Shown here piece by piece: positions 1 to 8,313 of a DNA stretch of 64,000 nt. The notes under the pieces were generated by a model. It had not been told where the DNA came from. It did not search any database and was given only the letters and a program-made list of their open reading frames with translations. Where the stretch lies: contig JBCBYV010000010.1 in NCBI GenBank assembly GCA_039815685.1, forward strand, positions 1-64,000. Direction: 5' to 3'. Made by a program: the position numbers and the translations under genes. Numbering within the stretch: the stretch's first letter is position 1; each line of letters opens with the position of its first letter. The DNA comes from Thermohalobaculum sp039815685. Lineage in GTDB: Bacteria; Pseudomonadota; Alphaproteobacteria; Rhodobacterales; Rhodobacteraceae.

Positions 1-2
1 CC

Positions 3-165
3 CACGCCGCCACCCACGCCGCCCGCGCCGCCGCCCACGCCGCCGACGCCGCCAACGCCGCCTACGCCGCCGCCGCCAACGCCGCCTACGCCGCCGCCTA
101 CGCCGACGCCGCCGCCGACGCCGCCCACGCCGCCGCCTACGCCGACGCCGCCGCTATCCGAGAAG
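3..165 (+). repeat. Nine-base tandem repeat, NAC-GCC-GCC
   Basis: The stretch is built almost entirely from the nine-base unit NACGCCGCC, sometimes with an extra GCC. Only the first base of the NAC codon varies freely, so the variable residue is His (CAC), Asp (GAC), Asn (AAC) or Tyr (TAC), each followed by Ala-Ala. One CGC (Arg) and one ACC (Thr) codon are exceptions. All units are multiples of three bases, so gain or loss keeps the frame. The array probably continues left of the window. Confidence 0.9.
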
Positions 166-1253
166 GCGACGGTGCGGCAGCGCTTGCTCGGCGACCGCTC
201 TGGCCAGACGTTAGTATGCCGCAGCCCCTCGCCGACGCATGGGACGCGCTGAAGACCCGCCTGTTGGCGCGGCAGGGCGAGCACTGGGAGGTCTGGACCG
301 AGTGGTACGAAGCCCGGCTCCGCGGAGACCCCGGCAACCCCGCCCTCGAATACGAACGCGTCACCATCCCCGAGATCAACTGGAAAGCCGGCCCCGCCAC
401 CGTCAACGCCAAGATCAAGCAGATCATCGAGAAGTACGGTCGCAGGGGCACGCCGGTTGCCAAGCGGCTGGAGGTCGATCGTGAGCGCGGGGAGATCACG
501 GCGAAAGCGCCGCAGGGGCGTGAGCTTCAGCCAGAGGAGGACAGCACCGCTGCCGCGATCTCGAAAATCGAGAAGCGGCTGCGGCGCGAGGCTGATCGTC
601 TGACGAGCGAGGAGCCGCAATTCGCCTTCGCCATGCTGCAGCCGCGGCTCCGGATGCTCTTCATCGCGTTCGACGAGGACATCGATGATCCCGTCTCAGT
701 CTACTACGCTGTGGAGAGCGCGCTGATCGAGTTGCGCGGCCTCCGCGACAAGCGCGAGATCCCTGACGAGACGGAGCTTCGGACATTCGAGAATGCGCTC
801 GAACGCGCGCAGGTGAGCTTTGAGAACCGCTTTCCAGCCGTTGCTGCCGAGGCGGAGGCACAAGCGGCGCATCAGATGCGGCGCGTGACGGCGGCTGAGC
901 TTTCTGCGCTCGAAGCGGCGTTCCAAGTCTTCGAAGAGATCATGACGCAAGAGCTTAGCGACTTCCTGGGCGCCGATCTCGAAGCGGTGCGCGAGGCGGG
1001 TGCGCCTACGGTAAAGGACGATGCGCCGCTGCCAGCCAGCCCGCTCAAGGTGAGACTTTACCGGTTGAAGGGGTATTTGCTGCAGGCGAAGAACGTGGCG
1101 GAGACCTCGCTCGACGATTTCAACCGCATCGTGAAGAAGGCCGATACGGCGGCGCGCCAGAGTGAGAAGTTCCGCAAAGCGATGGTGCAGCTCGAGCCGC
1201 ATTGGCGGAAACTCTGGAGCTGGCTGATGGATGGCGCGCCGCCCGACTTGTGA
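3..1253 (+). CDS. Alanine-rich repeat protein, 3' part (N-terminus outside window)
   Basis: The reading frame is open from the left edge to the stop at 1253, giving at least 416 residues; the start lies upstream of the window. Residues encoded by about 3-165 are a low-complexity repeat of the form x-Ala-Ala with x being His, Asp, Asn, Tyr or rarely Arg. An internal ATG at 216 opens a non-repetitive region containing HWEVWTEWYEARLRG, then a segment with RVTIPEINW and GPATVNAKI, and then a mostly helical, charged C-terminal half without recognisable domains. I recall proteins with this Ala-rich repeat followed by the WEVW/VNA region from other alphaproteobacteria, but know no function. Because the repeat is in frame with the downstream protein, I annotate one gene rather than a 345-residue protein from 216. 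The role is unknown. Confidence 0.75.
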   Translation, partial: HAATHAARAAAHAADAANAAYAAAANAAYAAAYADAAADAAHAAAYADAAAIREGDGAAALARRPLWPDVSMPQPLADAWDALKTRLLARQGEHWEVWTEWYEARLRGDPGNPALEYERVTIPEINWKAGPATVNAKIKQIIEKYGRRGTPVAKRLEVDRERGEITAKAPQGRELQPEEDSTAAAISKIEKRLRREADRLTSEEPQFAFAMLQPRLRMLFIAFDEDIDDPVSVYYAVESALIELRGLRDKREIPDETELRTFENALERAQVSFENRFPAVAAEAEAQAAHQMRRVTAAELSALEAAFQVFEEIMTQELSDFLGADLEAVREAGAPTVKDDAPLPASPLKVRLYRLKGYLLQAKNVAETSLDDFNRIVKKADTAARQSEKFRKAMVQLEPHWRKLWSWLMDGAPPDL

Positions 1254-1270
1254 CGGCCGACGGTGCTTGC

Positions 1271-1354
1271 GTCATTGCCCGGCTCGACCGGGCAATCCAG
1301 TTTCGATGGAGCGTCGCAGTCCTTCTGGATCGCCGGGTCGGGCCCGGCGATGAC
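1271..1354. repeat. Inverted pair of 30-bp palindromic repeats
   Basis: Two 30-base units lie in inverted orientation at 1271-1300 and 1325-1354; the reverse complement of the second matches the first at 25 of 30 positions. Each unit is itself palindromic around a GCCGGG/CCCGGC-type core and is bounded by GTCAT and ATCCAG. Similar units occur at 6366-6395, 6585-6614 and 10842-10871. This is the style of dispersed intergenic palindromes common in alphaproteobacteria. It lies between the Ala-rich protein and efp and could also act as a transcript-end structure. Confidence 0.8.
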
Positions 1355-1454
1355 CGGGGTGCTGGGTTGCTGGAGGCGTGGGGCTCGGTGCGCGGGCTTG
1401 CCGGTCTTTGGTTGGGGGGGTATAGGCGCGGCGTCGTTGGGCGGGAGGGCTTTT

Positions 1455-2021
1455 ATGCCGAAGATCAATGGGAACGAGATCCGGGTCGGGAATGTCCTCG
1501 AGCACAACGGGGGGCTCTGGGTCGCGGTCAAGACCGACCATGTGAAGCCGGGCAAGGGCGGGGCCTTCGCGCAGGTGGAGATGAAGAACCTGCGCAACGG
1601 CTCGAAGCTCAACGAACGCTTCCGCTCGGCCGACAAGGTGGAGCGCGTGCGCCTCGAGCAGAAGGACCAGCAGTTCCTCTATGAGCAGGACGACATGCTG
1701 GTCTTCATGGATACCGAGACCTTCGAGCAGATCGAGCTGCCGGCGGATATCCTGGGCGACCGGCGGCCCTTCCTGCAGGACGGCATGACGGTGACCATCG
1801 AGTATTACGAGGCCGAAGCGCTGTCGGCGACGCTGCCGGAGAAGGTGACCTGCCTGATCGCCGAGACCGAGCCCGTGGTGAAGGGTCAGACGGCGGCCAA
1901 CAGCTACAAGCCCGCGGTGCTGGAGAACGGGGTGCGGGTGATGGTGCCGCCCTTCGTGGGCCAGGAAGAGAAGATCGTGGTCAACACCGAGACCTTCGAA
2001 TACGTCGAGCGCGCGACCTGA
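1455..2021 (+). CDS. efp: Elongation factor P
   Basis: This 188-residue protein is full length for EF-P, which binds the ribosome between the P and E sites and relieves stalling at consecutive prolines. It shows the N-terminal KOW-like domain starting MPKINGNEIRVGNVL, the modification loop HVKPGKGGAF with Lys34 at the position modified in lysine-type EF-Ps, a central domain around residues 65-128, and the C-terminal OB domain ending in EKIVVNTETFEYVERA. The ATG at 1455 gives the standard N-terminus; the frame is open further upstream but those codons lie in a palindromic repeat region. suhB follows 45 bases downstream on the same strand. Confidence 0.97.
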   Translation: MPKINGNEIRVGNVLEHNGGLWVAVKTDHVKPGKGGAFAQVEMKNLRNGSKLNERFRSADKVERVRLEQKDQQFLYEQDDMLVFMDTETFEQIELPADILGDRRPFLQDGMTVTIEYYEAEALSATLPEKVTCLIAETEPVVKGQTAANSYKPAVLENGVRVMVPPFVGQEEKIVVNTETFEYVERAT

Positions 2022-2066
2022 GCGCCCTCACCCCCTGACAGCCGCCGCCGGCGGGGAGGCCAGCCC

Positions 2067-2867
2067 GTGGCGCAGATGTCGCCCAATCTCAACGTGATGA
2101 TCCGGGCCGCGCGGAAGGCGGGGCGCGGGTTGGTGCGCGATTTCGGGGAGGTGGAGAACCTCCAGGTCTCGATGAAGGGGCCGGGCGACTTCGTCTCCAA
2201 CGCCGACCGGAAGGCCGAGGCGACGATCCGCGAGATGCTGATGGAGGCGCGGCCGAATTATGGCTGGCTCGCCGAGGAGTCCGAGCCCGTGGACGGCAAG
2301 GACCCGACGCGGCGCTGGATCGTCGACCCCCTCGACGGGACCACGAACTTTCTCCATGGCGTGCCGCACTGGGCGGTCTCCATCGGGCTCGAGCATCGGG
2401 GCAAGATGGTGGCGGGGGTCGTCTATAACCCGGCCATCGACGAGATGTATGTGGCCGAGGAGGGGGCCGGCGCCTGGCTCAACGACCGGCGGCTGCGGGT
2501 GTCCGGCAGGCGGGATCTTGCGGGCGCGATCTTCGCCACGGGCCTGCCCTATGGCGGCAAGACCACGCTGCCCGAGACGTTCAGGGATCTGACCGGGCTT
2601 CTGCCGCGTACGGCGGGGGTGCGGCGGTTCGGTGCAGCCTCCCTCGATCTTGCCTATGTCGCCGCGGGGCGCTTCGACGGCTACTGGGAGCGCGAGATCA
2701 ACGCCTGGGATATGGCGGCGGGCCTGATCCTGGTGAAGGAGGCCGGCGGGCTTACCGGCAGTCTGGGGGCGGCGACGCCCGGTGAGGGCAATCCGATCGA
2801 GACGGGGCGCATTATCGCGGCCAATGCGGAGCTTTTCGAGGCGTTGGCCGGGCTCCTCGGCCGTTAA
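2067..2867 (+). CDS. suhB: Inositol monophosphatase family protein (SuhB type)
   Basis: The 266-residue protein belongs to the Mg-dependent inositol-1-phosphatase family. It carries the metal-site motifs WLAEESE (about 67-73), IVDPLDGTTNF (about 84-94) and AWDMAAGLILVKEAGG near residue 212. The start is a GTG at 2067, supported by GGGGAGG eight bases upstream; no better ATG precedes the conserved N-terminus. It follows efp closely and is probably cotranscribed. In proteobacteria SuhB hydrolyses inositol phosphates and also has a role in rRNA transcription and ribosome assembly; which role applies here cannot be read from the sequence. Confidence 0.93.
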   Translation: MAQMSPNLNVMIRAARKAGRGLVRDFGEVENLQVSMKGPGDFVSNADRKAEATIREMLMEARPNYGWLAEESEPVDGKDPTRRWIVDPLDGTTNFLHGVPHWAVSIGLEHRGKMVAGVVYNPAIDEMYVAEEGAGAWLNDRRLRVSGRRDLAGAIFATGLPYGGKTTLPETFRDLTGLLPRTAGVRRFGAASLDLAYVAAGRFDGYWEREINAWDMAAGLILVKEAGGLTGSLGAATPGEGNPIETGRIIAANAELFEALAGLLGR

Positions 2868-3011
2868 CCATCGGGCAGAGACCGTGCTTTAAGGTCACAA
2901 AAGCGCTGTGCCGGTGCTGCAGGCCCATCCCCGAGCCGCTCAGTCGCTGGCATAAGTCCGCAGGACAGCTAAGGTTAAGTGTGAGCGCCAGAACGGGCGG
3001 TCTGAGGGGAC

Positions 3012-4277
3012 GTGGCGAGAGAAATGAGCCTGATCGACGTGGTTGAGAGGCGGGAATTACGCCCTGAATTCTCGCCCCCGGTGCGCCAGGTGCCCGTGAT
3101 GGTCATCGTGCTGGCGCTTGTGGCGGTCGCAGGCGCGCTGCTGGCGCAGCAGATCGCGACGGTCTTCCAGGCGAACCCGTATCTGAACGCGGTCATCGGT
3201 GGCGTCTTCGTGGTCGGCGTCGTTGCGACCTTCTGGCAGGTTGGCCAACTCTCGGCCGCCGTCTCCTGGCTGAGGAACATCGACGACAATCTGGCGGCCG
3301 GGAACAAGCCGCCGAGCCTGCTGGCCGCCATGGCGCCAATGATGCGCGAGAAGCGCATGAAGAACCGCCTTGCGGCAAGCTCCACCCGTACGATCTTAGA
3401 CAGCGTATCGACCCGGCTCGACGAGGCGCGGGACATCACGCGCTACATCACGACGCTCCTCATCTTCATCGGCCTTCTGGGTACGTTCTGGGGGCTCTCC
3501 CAGACCGTGCCGGCGGTCGTCGAGACCATCGGGACTTTGGCGCCGCAAGAGGGGGCGAGCTTCGATTTCGGGGCGCTGATGGTCGGTCTCGAGAAGCAGT
3601 TGGGCGGCATGGGGACCGCCTTTGCCTCCTCGCTTCTGGGCCTCGCTGGCTCGCTCACGGTCGGGCTGCTCGAGCTCTTCGCGGGGCATGGGCAGAACCG
3701 GTTCTTCCGCGAGCTCGAGGAGTGGCTGGCGAGCTTCACGCGGCTCGGGCTCGTGAATGAAGGCGAGGGGCCCGATAGCGCGCTCGTGGCGCTGCTGGAG
3801 CGTGTCGATGAGGGGCTGGAGAAGACCACCGAATTCGCGACGAAGGCGGAGGTCGCGCGGATCGAGGCGGAGAACCGGCTCGCGCGCGCAGCGGATGTGG
3901 TGGCGGAGATGGCGACGCAGATCGAGCAGGAGCGCTCGGCGGTCGCGCAGATGGTGACGGAGCTGCGCGAGGCGCGGGAGAACCAGCGGGGGCGGGACAA
4001 TGCCTCGCTGACCGTCCTCAAGCGCATCGATGCGAGCCAGGCGAACGCCGCTTCGGGCCAGCAGGCGATGGTGCAGCTCCTCGACCGCGCGCTCGACAAT
4101 CGCGGCCGGGGGCAGGAGGGCGAGATGAAGGGCCATCTCCGCTCGATCGATGCCCAGCTCCGCGGTCTGGCGGACGATCTGGCGCAAGGGCGGCACGACA
4201 GCGTGCAGGCATTGCGGGCGGAGCTTCGCCAGCTCATCGCCCTTATCGATGAGCGCACCGGCGGCGAGCAGCGCTAG
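3012..4277 (+). CDS. MotA/TolQ/ExbB-like proton channel subunit with coiled-coil tail
   Basis: This 421-residue inner-membrane protein has four predicted membrane segments: about 28-46, 58-76, 143-165 (with LLIFIGLLGTFWGLS) and 203-225 (ASSLLGLAGSLTVGLLEL). The last two form the conserved MotA/TolQ/ExbB channel pair. Residues 260-400 are a charged, heptad-like cytoplasmic tail, much longer than in ExbB. The start is a GTG at 3012 behind GAGGGGAC; an in-frame ATG at 3024 is the alternative. The next gene, 20 bases downstream, encodes a MotB/OmpA-like partner, so the two probably form an ion-driven stator-like complex. No TonB or flagellar genes are nearby, and the cellular job is unknown. Confidence 0.85.
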   Translation: MAREMSLIDVVERRELRPEFSPPVRQVPVMVIVLALVAVAGALLAQQIATVFQANPYLNAVIGGVFVVGVVATFWQVGQLSAAVSWLRNIDDNLAAGNKPPSLLAAMAPMMREKRMKNRLAASSTRTILDSVSTRLDEARDITRYITTLLIFIGLLGTFWGLSQTVPAVVETIGTLAPQEGASFDFGALMVGLEKQLGGMGTAFASSLLGLAGSLTVGLLELFAGHGQNRFFRELEEWLASFTRLGLVNEGEGPDSALVALLERVDEGLEKTTEFATKAEVARIEAENRLARAADVVAEMATQIEQERSAVAQMVTELREARENQRGRDNASLTVLKRIDASQANAASGQQAMVQLLDRALDNRGRGQEGEMKGHLRSIDAQLRGLADDLAQGRHDSVQALRAELRQLIALIDERTGGEQR

Positions 4278-4297
4278 GGCGGGGACGGGAGGCGCCC

Positions 4298-6340
4298 ATG
4301 GCGCTCGTGAGACGCAGCGGGGCACGCTTCGAAGCCAGCATCTGGCCTGGCTTCGTCGATGCGATGACCGCGCTTCTGCTGATCCTGATGTTCGTGCTGT
4401 CGATCTTCATGATCGTGCAGTTCACCTTGTCCGAGACGGTGAGCGGGCAGAGCCAGGAGATCGAGCGGCAGAACGAGACGATCGCCGAGAAGGCCGATCA
4501 GATCGACGCGCAGGAGACTGAGATCGGCCGGCTGGCGGGCCAGATCACGCAGCTTTCGTCGGCTCTCAGCCTCGAGCGCGACGCGCGATCCGCGGCCGAG
4601 CAGGAGCTTGGCACCGTGCGTGCCACGCTCGCGGAGGAGCAGAGCGAGCTTGCCCGCATCGCCGCCGCTCTCGAGGCGACGCGGGCTGAGCGTGCGGCGG
4701 CGGAGGCGCGCGCATCGGAGCTTGCCGGTACGCTCGATGAGAGCGAGGCCGCCCGTGCGTCCCTCGCGGCGCGCCTGGAGGAGACCCGGGTGGCGCGGGA
4801 TGCCGAGGCGGAGGCCGCGCGTCAGGCCGCAGCGGCGCGCGATGCGCTGCAGGCGCTGGTCGACGATCTGCGGGCGTCCGAGGCAGCGCAGCAGGAGCGG
4901 CTCGAGGGGATCGATGCCGAGCGGGCGCGCGCCCTCGCGCTGTTGGCCGCCCTCGAGGACGAGGCGGCAGGGCTTCGCAGCGAGGGAGCGGCTCAGGCGA
5001 CGGAGATCGAGACGCTGGAGGCGCGCATCGCGACGCTCACGGCCGAGGTCAATCAGGCGACGGCTCGGGTCGCGTCGCTGGCGGAGGAGAACAGCGCGCT
5101 TGCTGCGCAAGTCGCGACCCTCACTGCCGCCGGAGCGGCGGCTGGCGCGGAAATCGCGACACTCGGGGCCGCGCAGCAGGAGCAGGCCGAGCGTATCGCC
5201 GCGCTCGAGGCCCGGATCGAGGCATTGACCACCACGGCGGCGGATCGCGCCGAGGCGATTGCCACGCTCGAGGCCACGCGCGACGCGCAGGCCGACCGCA
5301 TCGCGACGCTCGAAGAGGGCCGCGACACCCGCACGGGCGAGATCGAGGCACTCGAGGCCGAACGGGCCGAGGCGCTCCGCCGTCTCAACGAGACGGCCGA
5401 AGCGCTGACGGCGGAGGAGGAGGCGCGGGCGCTGGAGCTTGCGGCGGCCGAGGCGATCCGCCGCCGCCTTGCCGAAGATCGCACGGCGATCAATGCCATG
5501 ACGCTTGAGCTCGAGGAAGCGCGACGCGAGGCCAACGAGACGCTCGACCGGCTGGCGGCCGCAGAAGCGGCACGCCGCAGGCTGGCGCAGGATGCGGAAG
5601 CTGCAGAGGCGGCGCGCACCGCGGCGTTGGCCGAGGCCGAGACGAGCGAGGAGGCGCGCGCGCAGCTGGCCGAGGAGCTGCGTATTGCCGAACAGCAGGC
5701 GGCCGCGGCGGCGCGCGAGGCCGCGCTTCTCAACCAAAACGTGACGGAACTCAACGATCAGCTCCGGGCGTTGCAGGCGCTGCTGGACGACTTCGAGGAG
5801 CGCGATGCGGCCCAGCAGGTGCAGATCAGCGAGCTGGGTGAGCGCCTGAACGCGGCACTCGCACGCAAGGTCTCGGAGCTTGCCCGCTTCCGCTCGGAGT
5901 TCTTCCAGCGGATGTCTGATGTTCTGGGCGGACGGGACGATATCTCCATCGTCGGGGACAGGTTTGTGTTCCAGTCGGAGGTCCTCTTTGCCGCGGGGTC
6001 GGCCGAGCTCGGCAGCGCGGGGCAGGAGGAGTTGCGCACGCTTGGCGCCGTGCTGCGGGAGGTTGGGGACGAGACGTCGGGTGGTCTCAACTGGATCCTG
6101 CGCGTCGATGGGCACACCGACCGGATACCCATCCGCAACTCGGCGCGCTTCGCCGACAACTGGGAGCTTTCGCAGGCACGCGCGCTCTCCGTCGTGAAGT
6201 TCCTGGTGGAACAGGAGGGCGTGCCGCCGGACCGCCTCGCCGCCACGGGGTTCGGCGAGTTCCAGCCCCTGGTGGTGTCGGACGATCCGGCCGAGTTCGC
6301 CCGCAACCGCCGTATCGAGTTCAAGTTCACCGAGCGCTAG
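4298..6340 (+). CDS. MotB/OmpA-like peptidoglycan-binding partner with giant coiled coil
   Basis: A 680-residue protein with one N-terminal membrane helix (about 19-42, starting FVDAMTALLLILMF), an Ala/Glu/Arg-rich coiled coil over roughly residues 45-530, and a C-terminal OmpA-like domain (about 545-680) with the peptidoglycan-binding signatures DGHTDRIPI and NRRIEFKF. Asp21 at the beginning of the membrane helix is placed like the proton-carrying Asp of MotB. GGGAGG precedes the ATG. With the upstream channel subunit it should make a stator-type motor whose periplasmic arm is about 480 residues long, enough to span the periplasm. MotB and ZorB are far shorter. Confidence 0.88.
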   Translation: MALVRRSGARFEASIWPGFVDAMTALLLILMFVLSIFMIVQFTLSETVSGQSQEIERQNETIAEKADQIDAQETEIGRLAGQITQLSSALSLERDARSAAEQELGTVRATLAEEQSELARIAAALEATRAERAAAEARASELAGTLDESEAARASLAARLEETRVARDAEAEAARQAAAARDALQALVDDLRASEAAQQERLEGIDAERARALALLAALEDEAAGLRSEGAAQATEIETLEARIATLTAEVNQATARVASLAEENSALAAQVATLTAAGAAAGAEIATLGAAQQEQAERIAALEARIEALTTTAADRAEAIATLEATRDAQADRIATLEEGRDTRTGEIEALEAERAEALRRLNETAEALTAEEEARALELAAAEAIRRRLAEDRTAINAMTLELEEARREANETLDRLAAAEAARRRLAQDAEAAEAARTAALAEAETSEEARAQLAEELRIAEQQAAAAAREAALLNQNVTELNDQLRALQALLDDFEERDAAQQVQISELGERLNAALARKVSELARFRSEFFQRMSDVLGGRDDISIVGDRFVFQSEVLFAAGSAELGSAGQEELRTLGAVLREVGDETSGGLNWILRVDGHTDRIPIRNSARFADNWELSQARALSVVKFLVEQEGVPPDRLAATGFGEFQPLVVSDDPAEFARNRRIEFKFTER

Positions 6341-6365
6341 CGGTTCGGCAGCGACGTTTGGTGCC

Positions 6366-6395
6366 GTCATGGCCGGACGTGATCCAGCTATCCAG
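6366..6395. repeat. 30-bp palindromic repeat, left arm
   Basis: The unit begins GTCATGGCCGG and ends TATCCAG, matching the ends of the unit at 1271-1300 with a more diverged centre. It is inverted relative to the unit at 6585-6614. Confidence 0.6.
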
Positions 6396-6584
6396 AGCCC
6401 GCCAGTCGCTCCGAAGGCGTCGATTCTCTGGAACTCTTGATGGAGCCCGATGGTAACCTCGGACGGTCTTTCCTGTCTCGGTCCTGCCACTAGGGCAGCG
6501 TCCGACCTTACGGAACCAGTCGACCGATCCTGTCATCCGCCGGCCTGAGTGGGGAACCAACAGCAGAACCTAGCGCCCGGTAGA

Positions 6585-6614
6585 ATGGATCGCCGGGTCA
6601 GTCCCGGCGATGAC
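6585..6614. repeat. 30-bp palindromic repeat, right arm
   Basis: The unit matches the one at 1325-1354 at 27 of 30 positions, including the palindromic core GCCGGGTC..GTCCCGGC and the GATGAC end. It is a clear copy of the dispersed family. Confidence 0.8.
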
Positions 6615-6887
6615 GACAGTGGTGCAAGCTGATCGGGTGGTGCTCGAGGTCGAAACTCTCGTCAGGGGCGGGCGCTGGACGAGGAGCTTTGGTCAGACTG
6701 CGTATCGTCCGGTGCTGAGGCGAACGATCACCGTCACTCTTTGTTTGGTTTCTATGGGGCCTGGCCTGCGATTGAGCCTGGTATGGTACCGAAGCGCTCG
6801 GCGGCCATGTCCACGCCCGCGACACCATGTCGTTGACGGATCGCGGGACCGTCGCATGCTTTAAGCTGTGAGAGATGGAGAACCGCC

Positions 6888-7313
6888 ATGCGATCGACAC
6901 GCCTGACCATCGCCGCCTGCCTCGCGGCCGCAGCCCTTCTGCTTTGCGCCGTCCTGCCGGCGCGCGCAGGCGAGGAGCAGAAAATCCAGGCGGTGATCGC
7001 CGACCAGATCGAAGCCTTTCAGCGGGACGATTTGGCAGCGGCCTTCGCCCACGCCTCCCCCGGCATTCAGGGGATCTTCCGCAATCCCGGCAATTTCGGG
7101 CGCATGGTGGCGCAGGGCTACCCGATGATCTGGCGCCCGCGCCGCTATGAGATGGGCGAGATTGCCAGCGGGCCGCGCGGTCTCACGCAGACCGTGCTCT
7201 TCGAGGACGGTGCCGGCGAGCTCTGGGAGGCTGACTATCTGATGCAGGACGTGGACGGCATCTGGCGCATCAACGGGGTGCAGCTCCGCCGCCTGCCTGG
7301 TGTCTCGAGCTGA
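6888..7313 (+). CDS. Exported DUF4864-type protein
   Basis: A 141-residue protein with an N-terminal signal peptide (about 1-27, ending ARAGEE) and a mature part of about 114 residues resembling the DUF4864 family, an SnoaL/NTF2-like fold. Recognisable stretches are IQAVIADQIEAFQRDD, AFAHASPGIQGIF, and the C-terminal DGIWRINGVQL. The family has no established function; it is presumably periplasmic. The ATG at 6888 places the signal peptide correctly. The gene ends four bases from the convergent outer-membrane protein gene and appears to be monocistronic. Confidence 0.8.
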   Translation: MRSTRLTIAACLAAAALLLCAVLPARAGEEQKIQAVIADQIEAFQRDDLAAAFAHASPGIQGIFRNPGNFGRMVAQGYPMIWRPRRYEMGEIASGPRGLTQTVLFEDGAGELWEADYLMQDVDGIWRINGVQLRRLPGVSS

Positions 7314-7317
7314 GCGC

Positions 7318-8136
7318 TCAGAACTTCTTCCAGAGCGAGACGGTCACGCCGAAGCCTTCATCGTCGAGGAAGTCGTAGCTGAAGCCCGCCTGTAGCGTGT
7401 AGGGCTTCGGCCGGTCCTCCTCCTTCAACCCGTTCGCCGGCGTCGAGCCGTAGAAGTGGTAGGCGACGGAGGGCGCTATGATGAAGCTGTTATCCTCCCC
7501 ATCGAGCGGCGCGACGCCGTAGAGGCTGACGATGGCGAGGCAGCAGCGCCAGGGCGCGTAGCCGGTGGTCAGCTCAGTGCGGATCTCGTCCGCTGCCCCC
7601 TCGCTCCGCCAGGCGTAGCCGATGGTGCCCGAGGTGAAGACGCTGCCCCAGTCGCCCCACCAGCTCGTCCCGCCAAGGACGGAGAGACGCAGCTCAGGGG
7701 TCGAATCGGGCTGGCTCTCGCCGAACTCGGTGCCGATCAGGCTCTCGATCGGGTAGCTGCCGCCGAACTGGACCGAGGCGACGCTGCTCTCGCCCTGCCA
7801 GACGCGCCGGCGCACGAAGCCCGAGACATTGGCGCTGCCCTCCCCGCTAGATGGTGCGATGTCGCTGAAGATTGCACCGCCGATGGTGAGGCGGTCGGAG
7901 ATGCCGTATTCGACATAGCCTTGGGCGCTGGCCTTCTCCTCCTCCTCCGCCGCGAGGGTCAGCATCGAGACGGGCGAGCCCTGGCGGCCGAGGGAGATGA
8001 TCACGACACCCTCGCCCTTGCGCTGGGTCCAGGCGCCGGCCCGAGCGTCGCCCGGTGCGCCCTGGGCAAGCAGGAAGACAAAAAGAACCATGGCCCCCGG
8101 CCGGAACCGCCGGGTGCTGCCGGACAAGCGAGGCAT
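7318..8136 (-). CDS. Predicted outer-membrane beta-barrel protein
   Basis: A 272-residue protein with a signal peptide (hydrophobic MVLFVFLLAQGAPG core, cleavage after ARA near residue 33) and a mature part made of alternating short strands, ending in SLWKKF. The terminal Phe is typical of outer-membrane barrels inserted by BamA. I prefer the ATG at 8136 because it has GGGAGGGG just upstream and gives a normal signal peptide; the frame extends to another ATG at 8181. The substrate or role is not recognisable. The gene is convergent with the DUF4864-type gene and divergent from the dipeptidase gene. Confidence 0.7.
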   Translation of the reverse strand: MPRLSGSTRRFRPGAMVLFVFLLAQGAPGDARAGAWTQRKGEGVVIISLGRQGSPVSMLTLAAEEEEKASAQGYVEYGISDRLTIGGAIFSDIAPSSGEGSANVSGFVRRRVWQGESSVASVQFGGSYPIESLIGTEFGESQPDSTPELRLSVLGGTSWWGDWGSVFTSGTIGYAWRSEGAADEIRTELTTGYAPWRCCLAIVSLYGVAPLDGEDNSFIIAPSVAYHFYGSTPANGLKEEDRPKPYTLQAGFSYDFLDDEGFGVTVSLWKKF

Positions 8137-8313
8137 CGCCCCCTCCCACGCAACGCTGCAATCGCGGCAAAGCTTCGGCAATCATGCTTAATGTCGGCTT
8201 AATCCGGCGATCAGCAGCGCGAGGGCTCGACAGGGCGCGCCGCCGCGTTTCATTGATGCGACTGGCGGGGTGCCCATTCTTGGTGGCGGTGCCCTCTTGG
8301 ATCCGGGGGTTGC

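Larger units (their letters stand above)
6341..6887. other. Gene-free interval with palindromic repeats
   Basis: No convincing gene is seen in these 547 bases. The interval contains an inverted pair of the same 30-base palindrome family found at 1271-1354, with arms at 6366-6395 and 6585-6614. The last 20 bases before 6888 hold a GGAG sequence serving the next gene. I see no RNA gene and no clear sigma-70 promoter. Confidence 0.6.

Noticed and set aside
1..180. Possible CRISPR array or structural DNA repeat at the left edge
   Set aside because: The units are nine bases with no spacers and lie in an open frame joined to a downstream protein, so this is a coding repeat.
216..1253. Independent 345-residue gene starting at the ATG at 216
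   Set aside because: The frame is open without a stop from the window edge through the Ala-rich repeat, and no ribosome-binding site precedes 216.
3012..6340. Assignment of the motor pair as a Zorya anti-phage system
   Set aside because: No ZorC, ZorD or ZorE gene is adjacent, the second protein is far longer than ZorB, and the neighbours are housekeeping genes.
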